DNA from: Gymnopilus junonius | Lineage: Eukaryota > Basidiomycota > Agaricomycetes > Agaricales > Galerinaceae | Length of the DNA stretch: 64,000 bases | Direction: 5' to 3' | Assembly (NCBI GenBank): GCA_015501075.1 | Contig: JADNYJ010000103.1 | Span: forward strand, 1 to 64,000 | Shown here: positions 33,583-45,686 of the stretch, piece after piece | How the letters are laid out: every line of letters starts with the position of its first letter | Numbering within the stretch: the stretch's first letter is position 1 | Notes under the pieces: generated by a model | Seen by the model: the letters and a program-made list of their open reading frames with translations, nothing else | The model's database searches: none | Told to the model about the DNA's origin: nothing | Position numbers and translations under genes: made by a program

Positions 33583-35023
33583 TCATTTAAATCCACCCCA
33601 GATATCGCCAAATACGTCATCCTTTTTGGGGGTAGGTTGTGTAGAAAAGGAAGATCCAAACAAATCTGGGGAGGCTACGGGAGCGGTAGTGGAAGGTGCT
33701 GGGGCTCCCCATACTGCGCTTGTATTGAACAGGCTCTGTTGTTGCTGTGGAACCGATGCGGCTGGTGCGCCCCATACATTGGGCTGAGCTGGGATTGCAG
33801 GGGCTCCTGTCCATCCGGATGAAGCTCCCCACATACCTGCGCCAGTGGAGCCCATCATGCTTGTGTGCGCAGGAGTCTGCTGCTGCTGTACGGGTTGTGG
33901 CTGAGGTGCAGCACCGCCCCAGTATGCAGTCTGATTATTAAATTGTCCAAAAGCTGCCGGAGTAGCTGGGGCAGAGACATTGGGCGAAGAAAACAGGGAC
34001 AAAATGTCTTGCTTTACGTCCTTCTTCGGCTCTGGATTTGGAGTGTTGTTCACCGGAGAAGCCGGTGCATGGAAATCAAGGGAAAACAAATCATTCTGAG
34101 GTGCTGCGGGTTGTTGCTGAACTTCGGGGCAGTAGGCTGCACAGCCGGCTGAGCCGCTGGTAAAGGAGCAGCGCCCGTTGGTCTGTTGGTATAATTGGAA
34201 GATAAGAGCTGGTGAGGTTGAGGCTGACGAGTGGTGACTGGAGGTGCTGCGGGTACCCTGGCGGAGAAACTGGGAGTTGGTGCATGTGTGGGACGAGTCG
34301 AACTGGCAGAAGAGGGTATTGAAGGCTGATGATGTTGAGGGGGTGGTGGCGCTGGCTGGGAGGAAAGAGGAGGCGCAGCTGATGACGCGCCATTGTCGAG
34401 GACCGATGGATCTGCAGGGGGAGGTCCATCCAGCGCCCATCTACGAGACTCGTACTTCGAGCGAATAAATGATTCCATTTTACTGACAGGAGATGGGATT
34501 GGCATTCAATGTCAAGGCTACATAAGCAAGCAAAACGTACTGCTCTGGAGGGACATGCCCGGGTTTCAAATGTGCCTCCCAATACAGATTTGCAAGGTGA
34601 TTTCCCCATTTCTGGATAGACTTTTGGAGAAACATGCATGTTATAGGCGGACTTGAAGGAAGAGTAGTGAAGCCATCGTACCTCCATCTGCTCAGGTGTC
34701 CAGACATCAAGGTCGACGGACTTGACCTTGCTGATATGCGTGCCCATTCCACGATGAATCCCTGAGCATCGGATACACAAAAAGACACCTCTGTCGAACC
34801 ATCAGAAACGCTGTGCACCCTATTGTTTGAGATGTCGAACGTACAGATTCCAAGATGCCCATCGAGGATCTGCAGGTCCCTATCAGCGCCAGCTAGTGCA
34901 GAGAATGACCAGTCACAGACCATTTCGCTTGCAATCGGCACAGACCTTGTTTTCTGGTCGCTTGACTAGTTCTCGCAGTGTCCGTGCAAAGCGCTCTGTG
35001 GTGGCCTTGTCCTGTCTCGACAT
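33583..35023 (-). CDS. ArfGAP (Age2/SMAP-like) with Pro/Gln-rich tail
   Basis: The product is a GTPase-activating protein for Arf, acting in vesicle traffic. The N-terminal ArfGAP domain has the zinc finger [26 protein letters not shown] spread over three exons, with the catalytic Arg in GIHRGMG, then [13 protein letters not shown] and [15 protein letters not shown]. The tail is rich in Pro, Gln and Ala, and ends with clathrin/adaptor-like DLFSLDF, DLFGSSF and [10 protein letters not shown]. Exon 1 is 35023-34921. The frame breaks once near 34122, where [15 protein letters not shown] requires one more base (CC instead of C on the plus strand). Without it the protein stops soon after. It is the downstream, tail-to-tail neighbour of the M1 aminopeptidase. 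Confidence 0.87.
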
Positions 35024-36099
35024 TCTTTCGTCGTCCTTCAACCGCCGCCGCAGCTTCCACCAGAAATATGGAGGGCGCTGCACAACATTAACAAACAAAT
35101 TTCCGATTGGACCGGCATCCCAATTCGGTAGGTCAGCTACCTGATTCGTCGAGCCAGACAAGTTATTCAGTCAGCTGCATGTACGTAGTGACTATGTTGA
35201 TCATGTTAAGTACTTCGAGTCTCTAAAACAAGCTTATCATTATGTTTAGAAAAACATCGCACTGCACTATTTAAGTCGGAGAAAAGTATGATGAATCCCA
35301 TGGATACAAAAATAATGGCCCAGCAAGATCAGAAGAAAGCATCGAGTACAAGCGTTACAGTTCAATGCTCCATTCGCCTTTGTCTGTCATGCATTTCACT
35401 GCTTCACGACCGACCGAATTAAGTTTAAAACAAGGCAGAGGAGAGAAATAAATTGTATTTGGATTGGATTGTGCGGGTATATCGTAAGATAACAAAAAAG
35501 GGAAAAAAAAGAGCCGAGGCAAACTGTGACGGGGTCGCAGAGACCAGGAAAACGGAGGGGGGAATATGGTGGGGGGGATATTGGAGTGGCAGATATATAA
35601 AAAAAGGAATGAATGCTCAGTTCCACAGTCATATGTATGTAGTCAGAAGGAGAGAGACAGAAACAATATGTGTAATGTAATGTTGTGGGCATGAGATGAG
35701 TGTGCATGGAAGAGTGGTATGGCAAAGGGAGGAAAGGAAATCAAAAGAGGTGGAATAGTTAGACGTGAGGGATGGGGGTAGGACGTATACCGTAGACCGT
35801 GCACGTAAGGCCATAAACTAAACAACGTAAAAGTAGTAGAAGGGAAATGAAAAGGAGAACGAGATGTGCATGCGTGATCACAGACCAGAGGCCTCCCGAC
35901 TAGACATTCGTTAAGTTAGATCAAGTCGAGATAATAAAATCTCGAATGGAAGAAAAAAAAAAAGGAAGGGCATGAGGTTGAAAGCCAAATCAATGGACGG
36001 TCCAAAAAGCGCTCAAGAATAAAAAAGAAAAAAAAATAAGCGACAAACAGCTTTGCCAAGTCAGTCATCAGAAGAATTGATGCCAATGCAGTCCATCCG
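35024..36099. other. Intergenic region between ArfGAP and Bni4-like genes
   Basis: The region is A/G-rich on the plus strand with several homopolymer A tracts (for example 35953-35962) and no gene-like frame. It should hold the promoter of the ArfGAP gene and the 3' untranslated region of the Bni4-like gene, both on the minus strand. Confidence 0.5.
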
Positions 36100-39000
36100 T
36101 CAGACAAAGAATTGTGTGCTGCAAGGAAAGGAGTCAATGGTAAGTATTCCTTTCAATGAAACAAAAGGACACGTACTGAATCCGACTAGCAGCATGCACC
36201 TCCATCTCTTCCATCTTGTACGAATTGAGCTCCTCCTTGATCCTCTGCGCAAGCGCAGGTGTCAGCCGACTCCATGTCGCAGGCTCGCTCCGCCTATCAT
36301 ACACCGACGGGGAGAACGTGTCGTACACCGATAGATTCGTAGCAAATGTCAGCTTTTTCACCGGGGCAGTGGCCGAACGGTGCGTGAGTGTCGGTGGATG
36401 CGTACCCTGTCCAGAGCTTGACAAGGAAAGGGCAGGAGCAGAGGAATTAAAGTTTGGGTGCTGGAAGATTGCAGACGAGCGGTTGCTTGCGCTGTCGGTG
36501 TGAGACAACGAGCTAGAGCTGCTGATGCTCGCCGACGGAGATATACTCGCGACACTCACGTTTGTTGTCACGTTTGTTGACGTAGCACTCGCACTGTTGG
36601 ACAATGTCGACGAAGACGGGGTATCAGGCAACTCTTTTGATACACTGCCCCCAAATGTGCTTGACAGTGGCGACGAGTTGGCATCAAACGACAGTGGCGG
36701 CAAACGCGGTACTTCCTGTGTTTCTTGACTAGCACTTTGCCCAGGCTGAGACGAATGGGACCCATGCCGATGCAAGCCATCGATATGGGCCGGGTCAGGA
36801 GAAGGCATACGCGCCAGAGGACCTAGCTCGGGATGTAATTGAGCACCAGGAGACGTGTACGAATTCGACCTTGCGCGTTGTGCGTGCACGTCCAGGTATA
36901 CTTGTTGGTCATAACTCTCTGCATGCTTGAGGATACCTTTTGCCGGCGACCGTGTCTTCTCCACACTGCGCCGGAGATCCACCGCCCAAGGTTCCATCTC
37001 CGAGGTAGATTCCGTCCGCCCTGAATCCTCGCTGCCCCGTGGTTCTATGCCCGCTCTGATTGTAACGTCCTCATCACCTTCACCGTCAGGGTCAACGTCC
37101 CAATCTTCATCGTCGTCCCATCCATCCGCATGGAAATTCTGCTGTCGGTGTTGATAATGTCCATCATCGCTCTCCTCTTCGTCCGACTCGACCAGTGTCC
37201 GTGTACCGTCCTCGTTAATTCTATGCATGCCTCCCTTGACGGGAGATACTGACCCATGTCTCGTTGCCGTGTTCCGATCCCAAGTGGGTACACCAGCCCC
37301 TGCCCCGTTCACCCCATTGGGAGAAGATAGGGCGTCGGACGCAGCCTCCTTTGCGGCTGCTTCGGCGGCAGCTTGCGCAGCGGCCGCCTCTTTGGCCCTG
37401 GCAGCCGCCTCGGCGTTGGACTTGAGAGTGTGCTGCCTAGCAAGTTTAGCAGCAGGCGACAGACCATTCATGTCTGCCCCCACGCTCCAATCCCCTCCCA
37501 TCCTGTCCAGCTCGGCTGTGACATGCGATACGCTAGCCTCGCTAGCCTGTCCCTTGGCCGATTTTTTATCCTTTTTCTTACCTTTCTTATCCTTGTCTCC
37601 TCCTTCCTTATCTTTATCCTTATCTTTAAACAAGGAGGCGATTCCAGCCAGGGAATTGCGTCTAGCGAGCCGGCCCATAGCGCCAAGCTTGCGGATCATG
37701 ACGCTCGCGCTGCTCACAGTGGAGGAGAGCGAGATGTTGTCCGTACTCGCATTGAGGCGCGAGTTGAAGAGGGAGGCAGCGCGCCCCTTTTTCTTTACAG
37801 GGGTTGTCGTGGACGGCCCTGCGTCATCATCAGCAGTAGGAGTCTTGGCACGCTGAGTGTCGACCTTGATAGCCGGCGGCGTGTTTTTGGCTTTTAATTT
37901 ACCATTGACTTGGGATGCTTTTATTGACTCGTCATCATCGTCATCATCTTCGTCCTCTTCGACAATGGGGGCATCTCCACCCTCTTTGAGGGCCTGAGAG
38001 GCATTGAAGGAGAGAGCCCGTCGCAGTCGGCCCTTGAGACCGCCACTGCGGATCATGGTGGCTGTGGGCGTCTGCTCGTGCATGAGAGCGGCGATATCGC
38101 TGTCATCTCGTGATCTGCGCTTCTCTGAAGCAGTAAAGTTGCCTTGAGATAAGGGTGAGGGGCGTGCTAGACGAGAAGTGCTGGTGGAGGCCGATGCAGA
38201 TGAGGTGGCGATGGTAGGGAGGGAAGTTGAGGGTGAGAAGCCGGATGGACGGCCAGATGTAGCTGTCGAGGTGGACGCGGAAGATGAGGCAGATCCCGAC
38301 CGAGCGTGGGGTTGGCGTAGGGGACTGGGAGTAGGTGAAGAAGGAGAGTTTGAAGAGGACGACTGACCGGCTGGGGAAGGCGACGATCGTGCAGAGCTAG
38401 AGTTTGAGCGAAGGGAGGGGCCGCTGTTACTGTGCGCACTCTGATTGCTGTTCGTCCGCTGACGTTGGCTAGACGATGAATTGATGGAGGAGCTAGAGCC
38501 GGATGCATCCGGGCGCGCGTATGGAGGATGAGGAATCTGCGCCAACCCCGGCCGGCGCTGCTGGTCACTTGAGGTATCGGAAGAGGAAGACTGCTGGCGG
38601 TTGGGACGTCGGTAAGGATGATACCCGGCGAACTGGGGTTGTTGTGAGCTGAGATCGCTGTTCCTAGGGGGTGGAGTGCCACTCGGGAAGGGATTAAATA
38701 GTTGATTTTGAGCAAAATAATCAGGAGCTGGCTGGCCAGGGGGTGACGGACGTGGCTGAGCTGGCGATATGTGGGCCGGGGACATCTGGGGGAAACCATG
38801 GTGGGCATTGAACATCATCTGCTGGTAAGCCCATTGAGCAGCAAGCTGAGCATTGGCCGGGTCGAAGTAGGGCGGCTGTTGGGGAATCTGATTGGCATAT
38901 GACTGCGGATTCGGCTGAGATAGCTGCTGTTGCTGTTGTTGTTGCTGTTGCTGCTGCTGATGGTGATTTTGGTAGAAGGAGGGAACAAAAGGGGTGGCGG

Positions 39001-39238
39001 TGATGTTGGGTGTCCAGCTTCCCTGGGGCTGCTGCTGGACGGGATAGGAGTAGGCAGCGGGGGGGAGTTGCTGCTGCTGTTGTTGCTGGGCGAGCAGGAG
39101 CTGCTGTTGTTGTTGCTGGAGGAGCTGCTGCTGCTGAAGGATGGCGGCTGTGTCGTTGGCTGGGGACGAGCGCTGGCGGGAGTTCTGGGCAGAGTCCATG
39201 GTGTTGTAGTGCCAATCAGGAGTTGCCAGTGCTGCCAT
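36100..39238 (-). CDS. Bni4-like scaffold protein with C-terminal PP1-docking region
   Basis: This large low-complexity protein of 1026 residues in two exons (39238-36177 and 36118-36100) has polyglutamine runs near the N-terminus, many Ser/Thr/Pro tracts, a DDDDD acidic stretch and a KDKDKE/KKGKKKDKK segment. Only the C-terminus is conserved. It has KKLTFA, an RVxF-like docking motif for protein phosphatase 1, then NLSVYDTFSPSVYDRR, LTPALAQRIKEELN and SRIHTQFFV. This arrangement matches the end of yeast Bni4, which tethers chitin synthase to septins through PP1. The 19-nt last exon was found from that homology and a clean GTACGT...TTGCAG intron. An internal ATG at 39199 (MDSAQNSRQ) is an alternative start. 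The Bni4 role is inference from the tail only. Confidence 0.72.
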
Positions 39239-39616
39239 GGACTGGCGAGCGATGACGGCTGCGAAAACACTGGCTGTGTCCAACCCCCGCACAGCAGCTG
39301 AGAGGGCGTTGGCGAGAACAAGACAGGGCAGAGAAAGCCACGCACCAGGGAAAGAGAGAAAAGAGGGCTGCTCGCTGTGGTCGACGATGAGGAAAGAATG
39401 GATGTGTTGCAACCACCAGCCACGATCAAATAAATTCAAAGTCACACGTGCAACTCTGGGCTGCTTTCACTTTTCTCAATTTACTCGGTCTCTCCTCACC
39501 GTCGCTTCGCGGTTCAGCCGGCCACCGCGATCACTGATAAGGTCCATATTTCACCCACTTCTGGTCATATGTCTTTTCTTTCTTTTTTCCTTCCCTTTTC
39601 GGGCGCTTATTTACTC

Positions 39617-42396
39617 CTACACTCCCACATGTACATAAGGAACCCATGTCAACAGCCAAGTCTCCGAACTGTCCATATCCTTGCGAAGCCTCTGCATAGC
39701 ATGGTGCAGCGCATAAGCAGCCCCATTACTGCTAACCTCCTCACACCCCAACAGATGATCATAGAAATAATCTGCAACAACAGGTCCATACCTATCCCTA
39801 ATCGACCACATTGTAGTCACCGCCAGCATCCCAGCCGCAAGGTGGACCGTCTCCTAGACCATGACCACGCAAATGCCCCAGCAAGTTCTTGCGCAGCACC
39901 TCCCCTCGGTTATATGAAAATCCTTTGAGAGGAATATGTCTAGGAGCCTCAGAACCAGGTACGAGCACCAGTGCATCACAGCTATCATAAACCTTCAACT
40001 CGTCCTGGTGAGCCGTAATCATAACTACTATCCCTGACTTTGGCAGATCACTGAGCAGATCCGTGCACCGTGGCGGACGAAGGAAGTCTTTGAATCGAGG
40101 TATAGTCCGCACCTTAGCCAGCAACTGATCCCACTCTTCCGCTAATTCAAGGTGCGAAATCACTTTTGCCTGTTCCGAAATCCTGTGGGCCATGTACTTC
40201 GTATCCTCCGTAATCACAGGCAAATGCCCAAAGCCCCTGCTCCCTGCCTTTTCTAGCCCCCTGGAGACCCTCACCACATCCTCGGCCAGCCCCTCGTCGT
40301 ATCCTTTAAGTTCATCCACAGGAGTTCGAAGGCTGTTCACCTGATTCCAGACGAGACAGCTACCCTGTTCGAGCCATTCTATCGCCGTATCGTATTACCC
40401 AGTCTTGATAGCCACGGCAGCTGCGGTGGTAGGTAGATACTTCGTCTCCATAAGCCTACTATATCGCGCAGCAATGATTTGCTCCTTCCCTGCTACGCGA
40501 GCTTGGAGCTGAATGGCAGTGTTGAACGCGTCCATAGTCCGCATGGGATCAATGATGACAGACCCCGCAATCCATCTGCGAGAGACTTGAAGACGCATCG
40601 ACAGTGGTCCAGTAGGTGACAATGCTGCTTGGCGGAACTTGATGATGGCCTCCTCGAGGTCGGCCAAATCTTTTATATGGTTGTAGCGTGCCTCAAAATC
40701 TTTCCCCAACGACATCAAAGGATGGACTGAAATTGCCTCTTCAACGTCCTTCTCACTTCCTCTCTGTTGATACCCGGCACAGAGACAAATTCCAAGGTTG
40801 ACCATGTGGTTTGGAATTTGTATATGTCCTGCCGGTGCAATGTCGATGGCTGTATGAAGTATGTCAATAGCCTCGTTAATGTCAGTCTTGTTCTCCTTGT
40901 AGTTGAGACTCTGTAGCAGAGCCGATCCCAGGTTCTTTAATGTAATATGTCGGTTTTCTTTCGGCTTGCCAATAAGCAAGAGCTCGGCCGCTTTCCGAAA
41001 GTAAGATAATGCCTCCTCTAAATCTGAATACTTCATGGCATGTTGCGAACGGCTCAAGAAAGAGACAACCAGGCTGTGCAATGACGAAGCATCCTCGCCA
41101 TGAAGTGAGTTCAACAGCTTTTTTATGAGCCTCTATGGCGTCCTCAATGTCATCCAAATCTTCGGTCCTTTCGAACCGCATCGTCAGATAATCTCCAAGA
41201 TTCATCAGATGCAAAAATATGTCTTGTCTGCGCTGGTGATGAGGCTAGCAGCATTTTCCTCGGCCAAAATAGCTTGATTAATATCAACGAGGCTGCCTGT
41301 TCTGTCGAAACGGTAGTAAAATAGAACGGCCAAATTCTTTAATTGACCTGCCATTGCTTCGTTATCAGGAGCAGGTGTGACATTGACGGCGTCCTGTTGA
41401 TTCGTTATGGCAGACTGCAGATCCAGAATGTTACCAAGTCGCTGAAAACGAAGAAGGAAGGAATCCGAGGTTTTGTTAAGCCAACGATGGATGTCAGGAT
41501 GTTTTGCAGGTGCGACGTCAATTCCTTGTTGTTGTGTGGTGATGCTAATGTCAATATCTTCCCTGCTTCCTTCGAGATTAAAGCGATGATAATACGAGCA
41601 CCCAAGGTTCGCTAGTGACAGGGCCAAGATGCGGCGGTCTCTGGACGGTCGGACATCAACAGCTTGCTGATAGAAGTTGATAGCTTCATTAATATCTGCT
41701 ATGTTCGGATTGCGTTCATGCCGCAGACGAAAGTTATCTCCACGGGTATTCAAACACTGCTGTATATTTGGATGTCCTTCTGGGATGATTTCGAAACATC
41801 TCTTAAGGAGTGACGTCGCTTCGACAATGTCGTCTTCTTTTCCAGTTTGTTCATGGCGAGATTGTAGTAGGCTTGCGAGGTTATTCAGCCTGGTGGGTAA
41901 TGCAGGGTCTTTGTCCAAGGTGAGGAAATAGGACTTTACGTTGGACAGATATCGCCCTGTCGAGGTCGGCCTCATTTCCGAGGCGTTTGAACCGAGTATC
42001 CAATGCAATTCCAAGGTTGTTCAACCATACAGGCATTCCTCTATGTGAATCAGGTGTGCCATTGTCCACATCTTCGAGTCCCTCGATGGCTTTATCCAGA
42101 TCTGCGTAGTTTCTGCGGAGATTGAAACGAGTTAAACGCATGTTGCAACGTCCTGGAGGAAGATGAGGTATTCTGGGTTGCTAGGAGGTACGAGGTCCAA
42201 CGCGAACTCGTATGCCTTGATGGTATCATCGCAGAAGATGTCCTTTCGCGTGCGAGAAAGAGCTTTGCAAGAGGTCTCCACAGGCAGATAGAAAGTCTGC
42301 TTTTTCACGGTCGTCTGGTCTGTTGACGACCACTGCAAAATAAGAATGCGCGTTTTCAGGAAAGGCGGCTTTAATAGCTAGAGGGAGTTCAGGCAT
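39617..42396 (-). pseudogene. Broken TPR-CHAT gene
   Basis: The gene resembles the large agaricomycete family with a TPR array and a C-terminal CHAT (caspase-like) domain. Repeats such as LNNLGIALDTRFKRLGNEADLD and YYHRFNLEGSREDID run from 42141 to 40450. The domain boundary (YDTAIEWLEQG) and the CHAT start (SGIVVMITAHQDE, DALVLVPGSEAPRHIPL) follow. Then most of the CHAT core is missing, jumping to VHLAAGMLAVTTMWSIRDRYG and the end AYALHHAMQRLR...WVPYVHVGV. The segments that would carry the catalytic His and Cys are absent. There is also an in-frame TAA in TG-stop-YDTAIEW (near 40397) and several one-base frame slips. I treat it as a pseudogene. A likely start is the ATG at 42396. Confidence 0.75.
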
Positions 42397-42399
42397 CAG

Positions 42400-43299
42400 C
42401 CAAGGTAATAATATCAGTGAAATTCGACCTCACATTGAAGTAAAGAGTGGAACTCAGAAGCAGCTTCTTGGTTCTGCGTTCTAATAAAATGTTTAAGTAG
42501 GTCTGCGAAGGAGGTATTGTTTTATATTGACCCTATCTCTGTTTCTTTATCCATTTTCTCTCGATGGGAAGAGATGATAGGAAATAGACAGCTTTGGCAT
42601 AATTAGGTCGACGATGCTGAATACTAAAATGGCTAAATAAATGAATATCTTAACTTGCCCGGCCGCTTACCGGCTTACTTCGGGACCATCTTATCTCGCA
42701 CAATGCAGATCTTCAATCTCGGCAATCTAAAGCGGAAGCATTTGGGAACGAACCAAGTCGTTCACACTCTCTCTGGACGATTTGCGACCTCCTTCAAACC
42801 CGAATACACCGTGTGCTCTTGTCTCAACATCGTTCGTTTATTTGGCAGTCTTTCACTGCGAAGAACTGGATACCTTGTGCCCTTGGAGTCTGATCAGCCA
42901 TTGTCCAGTTTATTTGGAAACCTCTGCACGGATGGATCTCACGTTTATCGCAGGCGGTCGAAAAGTACCGCTCACTTCAATAGTTCAGCCAATCTTATGT
43001 GCTTTATTTGGGCTAACACATCGGGATCGGTTCTCTGAACCAGCTTGCAGTTCCTGATTATGCTATAAATTGGTTGGTTCATCAGATACAAGGAAGAATG
43101 TGCTGTCGACTTTAATTTGCACTTCCTTTTGTATATCTTAACGCAATCCTCATCGTAAAAGACTAGTTCGTCCGTCCTATGATGACCTCAGTCGAGTTTA
43201 TCGGGCCTTGTCAAACAGGGCTTTGACAGGCTTAAGTCCAGGCTATAATTGTCCCCTCGCGACCAGAGTGTACTTATCACTCATATATCGTGCTGTCCA
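42400..43299. other. Intergenic region upstream of the UbiA-like gene
   Basis: No gene is supported. The open frames here begin with TTG or lack any family motif. The region separates the TPR-CHAT relic from the proposed biosynthetic cluster and should contain the UbiA-like promoter. Confidence 0.45.
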
Positions 43300-44344
43300 A
43301 TGATTCGCATGGCTCGCTCCTCTTCTCCCATTGCTACGCTTGCTCGTCTCAGACGTACCCTTATTCTCTTCACGTATACCGATTTCAAGACCATCCTTCT
43401 TCCAGTGGTACGTATACGTAATTCCTTGGCTGACCATCTATCTCTTTTTACCTTTCTGTTTTATCTAGTTTACATTCGCTTCCATCACCGCCCCTGTTTC
43501 GTCCACGAGAAATGGCATCATTGCTGGAATATGGATATGGGTCCATCTCCTCCAGTGCAATGTTTCTAATCAGTGCAATTCTGCTGTCGAGGACCGTATA
43601 AATCACCCATGGCGACCCATTCCTGCAGGTTTAATTTCGGAGTCAAACGCCCACATTCTCCGTTGGGCGCTGGCTATATTATGTCCATGCTTCTCAAGCA
43701 TCTTCGGGTTCCCGACTGTCTTGTCCAGCATGTTAATGACAACAACGATGATCCTCTACGATAATTTTAATTTTGCGGGTCACTGGGCTTCAAAGAATCT
43801 ATGTTCATTTTTCGCTTACCTATGTTTCGAAGTAGGGGCAGTGATGATTATGGGTACGCTTTGTCTGTCTGCCCGTCTATTGCTATCATCTAAATTATAG
43901 ATAGGAAATGTTCGACATCTTGATGCTGTTGCTCTTCGAGCTTTGGTTAGCAGTGGCCTCGTAATTTTATCCACAATCCACATCCAGGATTTTGCCGATG
44001 TGGAAGGCGACAGTGCTTTGAACAGGGAAACATTTCCTATTGTCGCCCCACTGCCTCCCGCATATTAACCTGCGTCCTGATCCCTTTTTGGTCTATTTAC
44101 AATGCCTCCGCATGGGGTATCGGAATATGGAGCTCGTTCATCTTCTACTGCGTAGGTTTTGTTGTTGCTTGGAGGATATACTTTTTTCGTACCATGCATG
44201 AAGACAGAAATTCATATGTTGCATATAACGTGGGTCATCTTCGAAATGCGGTCAAGCTTAACCAGCTGACTTGATTCATAGGTATGGCTAATGATACTCC
44301 ATCTTCTTCCTGCAAATGCACGTTGGAGGGTTTTTAGTTCATGA
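43300..44344 (+). CDS. UbiA-like membrane prenyltransferase / terpene cyclase
   Basis: This integral membrane enzyme of the UbiA superfamily binds a prenyl diphosphate through Mg2+. Four exons (43300-43407, 43469-43853, 43905-44229, 44282-44344) total 881 nt; one extra C in the run 44046-44049 makes 882 nt and 293 residues and removes an early stop. The first metal-binding region reads NVSNQCNSAVEDRINHPWRP, the agaricomycete variant of NDxxDxxxD. The second reads QDFADVEGD, close to DxxDxxGD. Several hydrophobic segments lie between. Members in fungi include UbiA-type terpene cyclases (for example those for fumagillin in Aspergillus and cyathane diterpenes in Hericium) as well as aromatic prenyltransferases, so the product cannot be assigned. 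It is the left end of a run of oxidative genes. Confidence 0.82.
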
Positions 44345-45686
44345 TTACATAGACGGACTAAAACTAGACACCGGCCGACCTTCATTTTCATACACACATT
44401 CTGCACGCCCATCTATCCGCCATGAGCAGTTTATTTGGTTCTACGTAGAACATTAGCCTTCGCTTGTCTCTTTAAAAGCAAACTATATCTCTGGAACTGT
44501 CTGACAAGCTATACGTTTAGCTACCATACTAGGCCATCAGTAAGTTGTCCATTAGCTTTTTTTTAGCTTGTACAAGCGAAAGAAAAACCATCAAAAAGGC
44601 ACTATTTTTGGATATGCGAAATTCTAGCCTAGAATCCCAAAAAGCGACTGTCGAAAGGCGTGCCACTTGGCCTTCCTTGCCTGTGGATCCTGTCCCCTCT
44701 ATCTGTTCTAATAAAGTGGGCACTGCATCTCTCACTTATACATTCAATCAAGTGGACAGCTACTTTCCATCTTTACTTTCTACCTGCAGTAAATCCTGGA
44801 AAAGCGAAAAAAGCAGCAAAAGCGAACAAGTAAATGGACTACTTGCTGATGCTATACTGGCTTAAGCTTCGAGAAGTTGTCTGTGTCGTTTGAGGCTCTA
44901 TTCGTAGCATTGTCAACTCCTTATGTCCTGAATTGTTTTTAGAGGAGAGCGAGGATTGTAATGGGCAAATCGATTTTTTCAGTACGCTGACAGGTTCTTT
45001 GGGCAACGGGCGTCTAATATAAACTAAGAATAGCGCTCGGGCTGTGATCGGTTTTGTTGGCAGGTCAAATCTTGGCTCGATCATCATCATCATATTCCAT
45101 TATATACAGTCAACAACAGGTTAGTCAACAATCTAAAGGCATATGCCTTCCATTTTGGTATCTAGCCATTCAATGGCTAAATTTTGTGACTTGACCTGGA
45201 ATTTAGGCTGGGATAGTACTTGTGTCCTGCATCAGGTATAAAATAGGCTGGCAGGGCTCAGCTTGCAAGAGCTCCGCCACTACTTTGTTGGATTTTTTCT
45301 ACTGTATTGCTTTATCATTCTACCCTGTGCACAAGTACCCACACTCGTTCCCGTGAGTCGTATAGAACATATCCCTGGGCCTCCAGTGGCTCCGCCCCGA
45401 AGTGCATGTTCCACAGAGACGGGTCGACAATCGAACGGGGAATGCATTATGATCAGATATGGAGTATAGCGTTTATATGATGTTAGATTCAGGTCTTCAA
45501 TGCACTCTTAATTAATATTCGATGATATCATATAAGAGAATTTCCCGCGTCGAAGTTAGAGCACAATAAACATTATTCAGCTTCCTTTCGCGGACGAATT
45601 TACAAGAAAATTCTTTAGGACCACTAGAAATTTAGAAACAAATAAAAATCAATCCCAGCAATATGTGAGATGAGTTTAACATAATC
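44345..45686. other. Intergenic region with no supported gene
   Basis: Open frames on both strands are short, often without ATG, and show no domains. A TATA-like TATAAAATA lies at 45237-45245, but the frame after it begins with TTG and is not convincing. Confidence 0.45.

Noticed and set aside
37227..37897. Long plus-strand frames opposite the Bni4-like gene
   Set aside because: They mirror a low-complexity coding exon and show no conserved domain.
42655..43038. 127-codon plus-strand frame before the UbiA-like gene
   Set aside because: It begins with T-T-G, not ATG, and has no recognisable domain or splice-supported extension.
45263..45469. Short hydrophobic frame after a TATA-like box
   Set aside because: It begins with TTG and ends soon; the TATA-like word alone does not support a gene.
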